A stretch of 64,000 bases of DNA from Rotaria macrura (Eukaryota; Rotifera; Eurotatoria; Philodinida; Philodinidae). Below, in pieces: positions 1 to 12,316 of this stretch (position 1 is its first letter; every line of letters begins with the position of its first letter). The DNA lies in NCBI GenBank assembly GCA_900239685.1, contig OENT01000592.1, positions 1-64,000 of the forward strand, given 5' to 3'. The notes beneath the pieces were generated by a model. The model ran no database searches. It was given only the letters and a program-made list of their open reading frames with translations, and was not told where the DNA came from. A program made the translations under genes and the position numbers.

Positions 1-2590
1 GGTATGAGATATTTCATGTGTGAGGATAATGGTGCAGCTGGGTGTGGTCTGTTCAACAGTATGATCTATGTGTTTGATATCTTAGTTTTATGCGGTCTAA
101 AGTTTACGAGACTGCATGTTCTCATTCTATAGTAGTGTCCGATGTTTTGTTTAGATCATTGGCTGTAAAGTCGCTAGCAGCGTTATAAAAGAGTGCGTAA
201 TGCGTTTTTCAAAAACTGTTTGTATTTTACAAAGAACGTCGTTTTTGCTTTCGCAGCGAGAGGTAATTGAAAATGATGTTTCAAGATTAGTGTAGATAGA
301 AAAGATGTCAGAACGTATCACATAGACTCAGCTCTAACCTCATGCTACACTCATATTTGCATGTTTGCCTTTTTGATTTGATTCACATTAATAGCTGAGC
401 AGTTTGTCAGATGTCTATCCCTTGATATTCTATTCACAGGTCGTTTGTTTTGTTTTAATAGAAACACACATTTTAACGTTTTCCTACCTCTTATTGGAAA
501 GCATATTTCTGACTTTCATTTCTCTTTCTTGTTGATCAGCGAAAGCATTTCAAATAATTCTCAATACCTATTCCCTACGATCTGTTGATATGCTGATAGT
601 TTATGTACGAATCAAAACTGAAAATGTACAAAGACGGATATTAGTTGAAAAAATAGTTATTTATATGTTACTGGTGATTCATTATAAGATCGTATTACTC
701 TCCTTCCCAGTAATCTTTTGAGGTGTAATAACAATTGTGAACAATACGATTATATCTCTGTCATTGGAAATTTACCTCTTGGAAGTTAGCTGAAGAACCT
801 GCTAAATGCAAGGACAAGATCTGAATAGCTTGTTTTTTAATGCAGGTTTTATGTCTGAAAAATGGAACATAAATTTCATTCCTTTCTGTGCTTAAATGGA
901 CAGTTTTAAACAAAAATGCAGTTATGTTCATCATAATGGTAAACATTTGCTGCTACATTGGGTTCTGAAAAATCATTTATCCGTTAGATAGTCTATTTCG
1001 CCTATATTTGCTAGGACAAACTGAATGCTCCACTCTTTACAAATGAATGTTTTGAAATCAGAATATAAACAAAAATTCTGGAAGAACAATATTATCCTAG
1101 CACGTACGAATCTCTCTCGAGAAAATCTACAAAAACTTCACGATACACAGAATTCACAGTACGAAATATATTTCGTTGGAGGAATTTCAACAAGCGAATG
1201 CACAATTATTCGGCTTAATTGACATGAGACATCTCAAATCTAACGTCCACAAAGCAAACAACTATAACACCTGATGATTTTAATAAATAATCTACATTCT
1301 GACATGATACAGAAGTAAGATCAAAAATCACAAAATCAGTAGAACTTAGACAAAATCAACATTGGTTTATTTGCAACAAACATAATTTGAAGCATTAATT
1401 CGTAGAGTGGAATCAAAATTAATTGATATTTATATCGATTGTAGGAAATGAAGTTATGTAATTGTTGCAAAATTTCTGAAATAAAACAAAATTTTGATTA
1501 TTATGAAAATTTTCAATTAAAATATATTTTAGTGAAAAAAGAAAAATTAAGCAAATTGATTTTCATGGATCGCTTGAGAATTGCGGCGAATGAGCTCATT
1601 GTGAAAAAGAAAACTCTACAATAAAGTAAAATATATTACGTCTTGTCGTAAAAGTGGAAATGTCTACTATTTGAATAGCTCGCTAAAGTTGTCAACTAAC
1701 GTGAGTTCTTACTGTGAATCAATATTTGTTGTTTATATTCTTTGAAATCCTTATTCTCTTAGCTTAGCTACAATTGCTTTCTGTTTCTCATGAGGATTGT
1801 GACTCGTAAAAAAGAGCCATCAACATAAATCGTCTTGATACTTCAGCAGGAAATCAATCAAGCTATTGAAAGGTTCCTTCATCTTGTTTGGTAATGGATT
1901 GCTGAGTTCCACAGTCAACTTTCAAAATTAAATTAATAGAATTCTCATTGATCTATGTGTAACACGAATTATCTTCATCGCTAAAGAAATAGGCAATGAA
2001 GTTCTTCTCTGTGTGACGAATCCAGTCTGTCGGTGTTGAATACTGATCTTTCCAATAGGACTTATTTGTATTTGAACTATAGCAGCACCTTTTCATATTG
2101 CTTCTAACAGGCGTCATAGAAATACTTTAGAAATCCAATATTGTGTATCGACTAATGCCATGGATCTTTTGCAATCTAAGTAATCATGAAAAAATTGAAT
2201 ATTATCCAATTAGGAAAAAATGTGTTTGGTGTATCTATGCAAATGCTATAGATTATATGAAGTAAACCTGAACGAGTTTGTCTTAGTTTTTTCACTTTTA
2301 GAAGGTCTTAGATAGCTTATTCAGTTTATGATGATTCAGCTGTATTTGCAGTAGGTTCACCTGAAAGGAATCAAAATTTTGTCATGTCAATATAAAAACG
2401 TATCTCATGTATAGAAAATTATTCGTCGAAGAATAGGATTTTATTTTATTTTTTCCAAAGAAAGAAATAAGCAAGAACAAAAAATAAAATATAATTATAT
2501 TCTGTTAAGAAGCGATGGTTAAAATTGATGTTTTTCATTGATAATTATTAATAATAATGTATATAGTAGTATACCTATAATTACTGTAAC
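1..2590. other. AT-rich region without an intact gene
   Basis: No open frame with recognisable homology, splice structure or RNA fold was seen on either strand. Small open frames of about 60 codons occur near 760-950 and 1025-1222 but have no family signature. The only coding-like material is the broken stretch at 1751-2165, listed separately. The region ends at the stop codon of DNALI1, so its right part should hold that gene's 3' untranslated end. Confidence 0.6.
1751..2165 (-). pseudogene. Possible decayed coding remnant, family unknown
   Basis: Read on the minus strand, three pieces look protein-like but lie in different frames and are cut by stops. One, near 2096-1953, reads YWKDQYSTPTDWIRHTEKN and onward to a stop. 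A second, near 1915-1820, contains LSNPLPNKMKEPFNSLIDFL. A third, near 1820-1751, reads WLFFTSHNPHEKQKAIVAKL before a stop. The rich use of W, H and P and the order of the pieces suggest a former gene broken by frameshifts. No family is recognised, and short introns could explain part of the frame changes. Chance open frames in AT-rich DNA are the alternative. Confidence 0.3.
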
Positions 2591-3644
2591 TTATTTTTTC
2601 GGCGCAATTAATCCTTCCAATTGTGCCTAGAAAATAACATAGAAGATATTTAATGAAAACAGTTTTGTTTATTGTTATCAAACTTTGAGTTGTTGATTGG
2701 TTTTTTTCAAAAAATTTATTTCTTCCATGTGTTTTTTTTCTTCAACTTGACGTTGTTCGTTTAGTTTCTTTTCAGCTGCTTCGGCATTAGATTTTGTTTC
2801 TTTAAGTTGTCGTTCAAGATCACGTTTATCTTCTTCAAGTTGAACTGACTAAAAATGAAAAAGAAAACTTAAAATCAACACCTGACGAACGAAATCCATT
2901 TCATGACGAACTTTTCGTTCTAACTCAGATTTGCCTTGTTCAGCCATCAAAGCTTTACGCATACCGAATGCTACACTACTTTCATACAGTGTTTGATATG
3001 CTCGTAGAGTCATTTGTAATTCATCACGTACACGTAGAAGAAGTAAACCACGTTCAGCACAATTAATAGCTACTTGACGAATAAGCTCATCTAATATGTT
3101 CAAAATAGCGAAAATAAAAAGAAACATCAGCTATTTCAATTGAATATTCAAAGACGATGTTTACCAAAACATTGCGAAAAGAGTTCACGTCGTACTGGAC
3201 AAATGCCAGTTTCACGAGCTTGTCGTTGTTGTAAACGCATATCTAGTTGTTCTTGTAAATTGATAACATCAAGACGTGTTGCTGGTGTCGATGATATGCG
3301 TTGACAATAGAGTAAATCTGGATTGTTTGGATCTTTTGTGATTCTATACAGAAAAATAAGATTTGATTTTCAAAACAATTAGTATCCGAACAACTATTTG
3401 ATAATTACTTTGGAGGAAGAATTTTATCCAGGATTTCTTCTAACGATAAATCTTTCATGGACTGTTGTTTTTTACCTAATTGTGGTGAACTTGAACCACC
3501 ACCAGTAGCATCCATCATCTGTTGATCTAATCCTGTTTGTTGTTTAGTAGCACCTATTGCTTTACGATCTTTATCTTGTTGTGCTGTTATCAGTGTTGGA
3601 TTATCAAAACGAACAAGTGAACCCGACGGTGGAATGATCGACAT
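2591..3644 (-). CDS. DNALI1: Axonemal dynein light intermediate polypeptide 1 (p28 light chain)
   Basis: This is the p28-type light chain of inner-arm axonemal dyneins, which bend motile cilia. Five exons join in phase: 3644-3409, 3343-3165, 3090-2882, 2848-2684 and 2626-2591, all GT-AG, giving 274 residues against about 258 in mammals. Family hallmarks are present in order: LEEILDKILPPK (about 68-79), ATRLDVINLQEQLDMRLQQR, then RQARETGICPVRREL, DELIRQVAINCAERGLLLLR, AYQTLYESSVAFGMRKAL, a Glu/Lys/Gln-rich coiled coil, and the C-terminus QLEGLIAPKK. The start MSIIPPSGSLVRFDNPTL is also typical of the family. The central part is nearly unchanged from vertebrates. The gene is divergent from FBXO8, with 789 bp between the starts. 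The identity is secure. Confidence 0.96.
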
Positions 3645-4433
3645 TGTTCTTTGTTTTATCTAATGTAAGATAAAATATTGTGATCGAAGAATCTGAAAAA
3701 TTCGTTATAAAAGAAATAAATGTTTTCATGTAAATAATATAATATGAATAAAATAAATATTCGCCTCTATAAAAGAATTGCATTATTGTATGCACACTTA
3801 ATCAATTCGTGTCAATGTAAAAGAACACATTTAAAAAATGATATCAAAAAATTAATTTAAGTCCAAGAAAAGAGCACACAAATTGATTATTTGCTGATAG
3901 TTTTTCTTTCAGCTTTCAACCCAGACAGAAAAAAAACAATACTTTCAAAAAACTGCAGCCTTAAGAATATTGTTTTTCGAATCAAATATATTACCAACAG
4001 CATGTTTCTGTGTTATTTTACTAAAATTCAACGCCATAGATATCGTGCTTACAGACTCATTACCAAGCAACGGTTGTATTCATCGAAAATGATCGAGAGA
4101 ATATTGGATAAAATTCAATAAAGATAAGTGAAGGATGCATTAATCGCTACTCTGAGATTTTATTTATAATTATACTTTAGATACTTACTATTTGCTAAGA
4201 TGTTAACCAATCGTCGATTAGAAAAAGAAATAGGTAAAAAAGTCGTTCAAATTTAGTGGTACTGCTTTCGTTCTTCTCATCCTGAAACAGAGAAAAAAAT
4301 ATTGTAAAATCTCACGTGACTAGACACATTACTCACCTATCCACGTTGGCAGTTACGATCCACGTCATCGCAGCAGCAGCTAGGCTCGGCTATAAATTAA
4401 ATCGAGTCAGAATTCCTTTTGACATTACTGAAG
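3645..4433. promoter_or_regulatory. Intergenic region between divergent DNALI1 and FBXO8
   Basis: This 789-bp gap separates the start codons of two genes read away from each other, so it must hold both promoters and 5' untranslated ends. A TATA-like string (ctataaaag) occurs near 3770 on the plus strand, but its use is unproven. A 76-codon open frame at 3891-4121 has no recognisable features. Confidence 0.5.
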
Positions 4434-6290
4434 ATGGGTCAAATTCTCGATCGAACTCTTGCCGAACGAACAAACAATAATCAAAGTACATTTTTCACAT
4501 TTTTTTTTAATAGTTTTTTTTTCATAATCAAACAATTATAGTCACAAAAATTTCTGATATATCTCAATTACCACCAGAACTCGCCTTAGCAATTCTCAAA
4601 AATCTAAACGCTACTGACTTATGTCTAGCTTCTTGTGTCTGGCAATCATTGGCTAACGACGAAATCCTTTGGCTAGGGTAATGCAAACGTGATATTCGTT
4701 GATTTTTCAATAATTTAAGATTTGTTCAAGATTGTGTAAATCAATATGGGGATATGTATCGGTTTACGATCGAGCTCATCTTGAGTGCATTTCATTTCGT
4801 AAGATTTATTTACAACTTGATGAAGGAACATTACGATTTAATGCTGGTGAAGTAAGAAACTGGTTTTATTTTTCTTTCTATCAATTTTCTATTCGTTGAA
4901 GGGTTTGACATATTTCATTGAAAATCAACTATTGGATGATACATGTGAAGAAATTAGTAAATTTATACATAATACTAGAAAGCTGCGGTCTATGCAAAAA
5001 CGTAAATTATTACAAGAACGGTATGCAATAAACGAGTATTAAATATGTGTCAAAAACAATTTTTTTTTACTTTTATTTTCTCGTGTGACGAAGAATTTGC
5101 TGTTAGATCAGTTCAAACATGCATTAATATAAACTTCTTCTTTTATGAGACTGTTGGACATCTTCGATTCTTTGTCGAAGTAAAACAAGAGAAAAATAAA
5201 AGAGTTCTTGTAAAGTACTGTTTGTTGAGCGGTAAACCGACGTGAGAGTTATCATTCCTACAAGAAATTTTATTGCTTTCCAAACTTGAGAAGAGATGCT
5301 TTCATATTATTAAAAAATAAATAAAATTCTATGTAATTCAAATTTTACAAGTTAGTAAAGGCAAAGAATGATTTCATTTTGTTGACAACTTTATATTAAT
5401 CTACAAAAGAGTAAGCAATTTTATGGCAATATCTGTAAACTACTAGATTAATCGGGCAACTTTTCTCTGGACATTGATGCAAATGTTTCTAGCATCTATC
5501 AACGTTGAAGTCAACAGATCATGTTCTCTGCTTGTTCATTAACTGAGTTTTTCGTCAATGGTGGTTTCCACTGTAATGATGTACTTTATAATCTTTTCTA
5601 TGAAGAAGAAAAAATGGTTATGCATGTCAAATTTGATCTTCTTTTCTTACACAATTATAAAACCTAAAAGAGTTAGAAAGATACTAAATCTCCGTAAGAC
5701 TTATCTAGTAGTATTTCTCACCTGATCTCAACGAATATTGTCGTTAAGGAACTTGTCGACATGCATAAGATAACGATTGCTATTCTGATTCAATAAATCT
5801 ATATTTTTAGTCGTGATATACTTGAATGTCTCATTGAACTTCAATCTTATGAAAATCAATTTTTGCCAAATGCTTTACGTCAATTTTTTACTAAACTCGA
5901 TGCTCCTGAAGAACGTAATGAATACTTATCGTTATTGATGGAAAATTTCTCTAAACGTTTCTATGAATGTAATAAAAATCTTGGATTATCAATCGGTATG
6001 TATAATTTTAAAATTAAACAAAGTCCATTTACACACGACAAAGACTGTAAATAATTCTTCTTTGCTATTCTGTTTTAGAAACAATTTATGTACTTTGTTT
6101 TTCATTAATTCTACTTTCGATCGATTTAACATCACCACATGTAAAAAATAAAATGTCTAAACGTGAATTTATTCGCAATACACGTCGAGCTATTATCAAT
6201 GAGACACTGAGCGATGAATTAGCTGGTCATTTCTATGATAATATCTATTTAATTGGACATGTGGCTCGTTCGACAACCAGTGCACGTTAA
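4434..6290 (+). CDS. FBXO8: F-box only protein 8 (F-box plus Sec7-like domain)
   Basis: FBXO8 links an F-box (SCF ubiquitin ligase adaptor) to a Sec7-like domain related to ARF exchange factors. Six exons join in phase: 4434-4485, 4542-4677, 4731-4851, 4902-5020, 5811-5995 and 6079-6290, giving 274 residues against 319 in human. The N-terminus MGQ is shared with vertebrate FBXO8 and leaves a Gly at position 2. The F-box reads LPPELALAILKNLNATDLCL followed by ASCVWQSLANDEILWLGLCK. The Sec7-like part contains NQFLPNALRQFF, DAPEERNEYL, YVLCFSLILLSIDLTSPHVK, NKMSKREFIRNTRRA and DNIYLIGHVA. As in vertebrate FBXO8, the segment that carries the catalytic glutamate in true ARF exchange factors reads FLPNAL, so exchange activity is doubtful. 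Intron 4 is 790 bp without other features. The identity is secure. Confidence 0.95.
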
Positions 6291-8153
6291 AAAGCTCATT
6301 TACAAAAATAGAAAACAATAGAATATCAAAATCCGGTTAATCTTTTGTATACAATATAAACTATTTTCGTTTTCGTCAGTTGAAGTAGAGAGTTTCTTCT
6401 CATATATTTTTTATTCTTTTTTTCTCAATTCACATTTTTATTTTGTACAGTATACACGAAATTGTTTGTTGATTTTTTGTTTACGAAAAAAGAGAAAAAA
6501 AACGTGTTATTTAGTACCAGCACGAAATGATGATATATACAACACATTCTTTAGTACTAATCGTATCGAATGAAAATCCTTGAATAACTGGAAGAGCAGA
6601 AAAAAATATATTCTCTCTCTAAAAATATGCCAGAAGACAGTGAATTTGAAAGACATCTCATCGAAAGGAAACTTTTGCTACTCATATCAATTTTTCTGAA
6701 AAATGGCACTATAAGTTCTGCATTCTATTACAAGGAAGATGTCAATTAAATTTTTCGACTGTACCTTCAATCTCTAATGTATCATGAGAATTATCAAACT
6801 ATGTAGAACATGTTGATCGCATAGATATAACGATTGTACGGCAGGATCTATGGTATGGGTGGCCTACATCATGATGACAAAAACATGATTCTCTTTTGTT
6901 TTCACAATGCATTAATTCCAGTCGAATCTTTTCCTATTTACGTATGTCTTATTTAAACAAATAATAGCTCATAATTTATATTACTTCAATGCATTTTAAT
7001 TGCCGTAGAAGTCTCATTGAGCACACTGGTGGCAACATAAACATTCACTCCGTCCATGTGAAAAAATCCGATCAGCTAACGAATCCAATAGCGAATCCCA
7101 TAGCTCAGTACTATATAAATATGTCGAGTACGAATAAACATTTGATGCCAATAGTAGAGGTTGGACAGAATTCTCAGTTGCATTTCGATAGAATTTCAAC
7201 AATATTATTTCTTGAACTTCAGGAGAAACTCTTTTCGATAGGAAATAAAAAAGAATCGTGTCTGACGTTCACAGAATTAAACTGAATCTCTGCCTAATTG
7301 ATCAAGTAAAACAAGAATCTGGATAGAATATCTCCAGATTCTTCGCATGATTTCCTCGGTTTCATAAGGATTCACATACACTTAGATTGGATCCACTATG
7401 GCTAATACTCTCCTATTACACGTAGATGATTCCTTACATTTGACACAGGTGTCATAGAAAAGCAAATCTTCATAAGGTTTTCACTCAAATTCGACCATAT
7501 TAGTCGAATCTTTTTTGCCGACTTTCAATTTCATTCGAAGAAATTTTCCCTCATACGAATGATCTATACAGAAATTCACATTCCTGACAATAGATCTCGA
7601 ATTGGATGGTGAAATTCAGCAACTAGTCAAATAGTGTCATTTACCATCACTTCTACCTTAGAATTGACTATCAATTCATTGATTTTCATACATGTAAAAA
7701 GAATTTCTGTATAATTTGATTACTATGGTACGTTTTAATTTTGCTTTTTGTTCTTATCTTCAACTATTAACGAAACCTGAAGTTCTTTGCTAATCGAATA
7801 CTAATATTTTAAACGAAGATGTTCAATCATTTTTCGTTCAATGAGTATATGCCTGTCAGTTCTTATATTCTCAAGGAAAGAGATTAAATCAAAACTATCC
7901 TAATGTCAATGTAAACTTGAGTCTATTGTCTCAATTGATTTTATTATGATATGATAACATATCCATCAACTGGTGTCATCTCTAAGAAAGCTACTGATAT
8001 GAACTTCCATTCTTTCTTTTATTTTTTTGTGTCTTGTCTCGCGTTATTTTTATTTCGACCAATAAGTTTTCTTTCCTTATCGGTTTACATGCATTGTTAA
8101 TTGGACGTTAAAAATATAATAGAAATGAAATAACACTTCATTTATGTTGAAAC
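6291..8153. other. Intergenic region FBXO8-LRR1
   Basis: This is 1.9 kb of AT-rich DNA with poly-A and poly-T tracts just after the FBXO8 stop, consistent with its 3' untranslated end. Open frames of 98 codons (plus, 6989-7285) and 62 codons (minus, 7014-7202) overlap on opposite strands and show no family signature. The right end must contain the LRR1 promoter. Nothing else is supported. Confidence 0.55.
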
Positions 8154-11100
8154 ATGAAATTAGATTGTAAAATTAAAATTCAAGATCGACATAGAACAAA
8201 TGGATCAGCAACGTTGAAAGCTGCCAAAGGTGTTATTGGTCTTGCAAAATCAAACAATGATGAATGGGTTCTTATTGTTCGACTTTTCAAAGATATCCAT
8301 GCTACGCAATATAAGGTACTGAATTTTTCGAAAGAAATTATTATCAACACAAAAAGGAATACGAAGTCAATCAATCAAAGAGACTGAGTTTTATATCAAG
8401 ATTAGATTCTTTCTTTAGAGGAACCTTAAATCCGAAGCGACCATCAAACGTACGCACTTTGGATAGTTAAGGATATTAGATTGCATTTATATTCTTACAA
8501 GCAATGGAAATCTAGAAGTATACAGAACAAAAACTGAATATGGATTCATTTTTTCTGCATTTCACTGTCATATTAAGAAATTCAGTTCTAAATGATGACT
8601 TTACTAATCATTTTTATGTAATTCTCTCTGCAATAAATTGTTTCCGATGTACAATTTCATTTCAATTATATTTTGATCTGAATTTTATAACAATGCTACA
8701 GTAGACCTTATGGTAAACAATTTTCGATGTATGTAATACAACTGCGAATGCATTGTATTACAAACTAGAAAATTTTTCCAATGATAAAAGACTTCCAGAG
8801 TACCATCATTTAGTATGTAAAGCTAAGCCATGAAGAATGAGTGACCTATTTGAACTGATACATTACATTGACACGCACCCAATATCCAGTCGATGGAAAT
8901 GTTTTATAACATCAAAAAAACATATCGATATTTTATGCTCATACATTAGAGAAAGAGAACATAGTGATATAATAACAATTGATTATCGATCAACATGATA
9001 GTTAAATTCATGTACATCAAAACTGGATAATAAAATTCTTTCCTTGTATCATTGATAAGTTCCGTTAGATTATTCTGAAGAAGTCAAGCAATTCAGTTTT
9101 AGTTATTGACTAAAAATAAGATGATAGTTCTTCTATGATTTTTTGTCATATTCAGCTTCGTGATAATATTCAAGCTCTACTTCATAAATGTATCAATAAT
9201 GGTATGGCTACTATACAGATCAAAGTTCCACCCCATGATGTACAATTATGTGAAGTAAAATAGATAATTGTGTTTTTTTTTATCTATTTGCTTTTTCGAA
9301 ATGTTTCTGATTTTCATTGTACAAGGGCAATGTTGAATCATTGAAAACATTACTATCAAGTGTTCGTCTAGCATCGACTGGTAATAATCTTCCATCTTCG
9401 ATAAAGTCAACATCAATAAATTCAGTTGAAAAACTTCAACGACCAGTACTTCAACTTCTAGTCAATCAAGCTATAGACTATCCAACATTGAAAGGTTTTC
9501 CATCAACGTTAGAAAAATTGACTATTAATTCAGCTCATCTTCGTACACCTGTTGATCGGCGAATATTTTCACTTAAAAATTTACATACACTTGATTTATC
9601 AGATAATACAATAACAGAATTACCATCGACTATTGAAATGAATCATTTACATACATTAATTATTCGTTCGAATCAATTGAAATCCTTTTCAAATGAAATC
9701 AAATGTCCTATGCTTAAAAATCTTGATCTAAGTCAAAATCAATTGGAGAAGATTGATGTAACTATTTTGAATTTAAAGACACTTGAACGTCTAAATCTAT
9801 CGTCGAATAAAATTAAGTTCATACCACGACAAATCTTACGTTTCTTAGCACAACTACAAGTATTCAATATTGCATCTAACTTAATTCGAATCATACCAAG
9901 TTGTTTAGCTCGTAGTGGAACAAGATTACTTACATTTCATTATGATGATAATCCATTGATTACAGAAAAATCCATTACATGTCAACGCTTTGATTTCTCA
10001 CTCGTAGAACTAGCTTTGCGAGCGGTTATTAAATATAGGTGAATATGAATCGATGTACTAGTCCTATCATAAGAAGATTATTGTAACTATCGAATCTCGT
10101 ATCTCAGCTATGAATAGATTTAAAAGAATTGAGATCGATGACTGGAATTGAAAAGAAGTAGATCTTTATTTAATGTGAAATAGCTGCCAAAAGAAAAACG
10201 ATTGAGAAACAACTTTTCATACTAAAAGTACATCTAGAGGTATACTCGATTGTTTTGATGTGTTCTCGAAATATTTCATTTTCTTATTATGTAGCGATTG
10301 AAATCGCACACGTCTTATAAAGATTTCATTTCAGCGGCATTTATTCTAGATCAATATGTGATACTGAGGTCACTTTTTCAGTTGAGTTTTTATTGTTCAT
10401 TGATTAGAATATTGAAGTTTTGATTTTTCCATTTTGTACAAGTAGCTGTAAAATCTGAAATTTCGACAAAAAAAAGCTTAAATTTTAGACGTTTGTACGT
10501 CTTGATTGTAAAATGTATAATTTCATAAAATAACAACTAATTCAAAATTCTTCCATTTGAGATATCCGAACACCAGAAATCTTTCACGAACCTCTTGAAA
10601 ATGAAAATATAAAATCTGCCTTTTTAGATAATAACTAACAGTATTAATAGGAAGAAAATTTGCATAAATCGAAATCGAAGCATACAATTAGATTTCCTTG
10701 TAAATCTAACCGACGCTTGTTCATACTCTTCTGGTGCAACTGAAAAATGCTTAATTGTTGAATATATTCAATCTCATTAGCATGTTCTAAATATATCCTT
10801 CGGTTTCATTTGTAGTTAAGTCTTGAAAAATTTGGACTCTCGTATTCAACGAATTAATTTGCAAATTTTGACGTATGCAAGTAAAACAGTTATTGTTGAA
10901 ATTCATTTTTAAAAGTAAACTTAACAGCTGTCTGTCGAAAAGCTATTTATTACATTGTAATTTTCTATATTCTCTTAAGTGCAATTTTGAAAATTTTCTT
11001 TTTTAAAATCTATTGAATCATCGTATCAGTATTCAATTTAAATATGCATTTGCTATATTTCTAGCAATCAACATTAACTTTTTCAATGTTTGTATTCATC

Positions 11101-11435
11101 TTGTTTTACTATAGAATTCGATATGATTTTCAAACACTTCCACGAACTCTATGTTTCCTACTGGATAATTATGAAATATGTGCTCATTGTGCTTCACCAT
11201 GTTTAATCAATTATGGTGAAATAGTTGTACCTAGACAATTGTCAGCGAATGGAGTCACAGTACATATGTCAGCATTTAATCAATCATTTTCTGTACCAGT
11301 ACAAGAACGTTATTGTTCCATAAAATGTTTCAACTATGGATTGAAGCGTTCTGGTAAAAAGAAATCGATTTTTTTTGTTTATTTTTTGTTAAATTTCGGA
11401 ATGCTTTTGTTTTTTTAGGAATTGTTCGAATGTAA
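8154..11435 (+). CDS. LRR1: Leucine-rich repeat protein 1, CUL2 ubiquitin ligase substrate receptor
   Basis: LRR1 is the substrate receptor of a CUL2-elongin ubiquitin ligase that, in vertebrates and worms, acts on the CMG helicase to unload terminated replisomes. Five exons join in phase: 8154-8315, 9156-9254, 9326-10038, 11115-11353 and 11419-11435, giving 409 residues against 414 in human. The start MKLDCKIKIQDRHR matches the family N-terminal domain. LRENI/ATVRL-like blocks appear as LRDNIQALLHKCINNGMATI and IKVPPHDVQL. About seven leucine-rich repeats follow (for example LHTLDLSDNTITELPSTI, LERLNLSSNKIKFIP). A BC-box-like helix (SLVELALRAVI) and a CUL2-box-like LPRTL come next, then a Cys-rich tail (ICAHCASPCL, YCSIKCF). 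Introns 1 (840 bp) and 3 (1,076 bp) are long and hold no other gene. Confidence 0.93.
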
Positions 11436-12316
11436 ATTTTCAATAGAGATTAACTAATTCAAGTAGAAATGCGAAAAAATTAGTTCTGATATTTTTTTTT
11501 CTTGTTCAATGATTTATTTTTTTCTAATAAATTCAGTCAGATATTCGAACTCTTGATTATCATTAGTACTTGAACAATAATCTATCACAATAACTAAAGT
11601 AGATAATGTTTGATAATTAATTCGATAAATGGACAAATATTTCGATTTTTATTGACATCATATTCACATAGTTATAGATCTAGTGCATCATTCATCGGTG
11701 TTTTAGTTGTGAATTAATTAAAATCAACGTGATAGTATTGCACCGAACATTGACATTGAAACGTACAGCAATGAATTATTCGACATTCTTCCTAGAAAGT
11801 AGAATCTTTACTTCCGAATAAAAATATACAAATCAGTTACAGAGAGAAAATGTCATCTTTTGATGAGTTTACAATATTGTGCTCAACTTTCAACAAGTGT
11901 CGAAATGTTTCCACCATATATATATCTATGATCATATTCGTCTATTATGCCTTCAACGTCCAGAATGAAGCGCTGATAAATAAACATCATAGAATAAATG
12001 AATTAACTACTGCTCTGCAACAGACTAAGACATGAGAGATAATGTATAAATAATATTTAATGATTTATCAAACTATTTCTATCATATATCATACTTTCGA
12101 CAATAATCGTATCGATCTAAACATATCTTCATTTTACATTTATTATCTAATTATCAAAACAACAGAATTTGTTTTTAATAACAATTACACAAAACAAAAA
12201 CGAACAAAAAGAAATGTCACCAAATATTTTACGATTTAATTATCTTTCATTAACGACAACGAATTATTTATCAAATACAGACAAAACAAAAGAAAAGTTT
12301 TCCCAAAGAGAAAAAT
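11436..12316. other. Convergent 3' intergenic region LRR1/PRKDC
   Basis: This is 881 bp between the stop codons of two convergent genes. An AATAAA-type string near 11525 lies about 90 bp after the LRR1 stop. On the minus strand, AATAAA-like strings occur near 12140, about 175 bp past the PRKDC stop. A 61-codon open frame at 11850-12035 has no signature. The region is best read as two 3' untranslated ends with little between them. Confidence 0.5.
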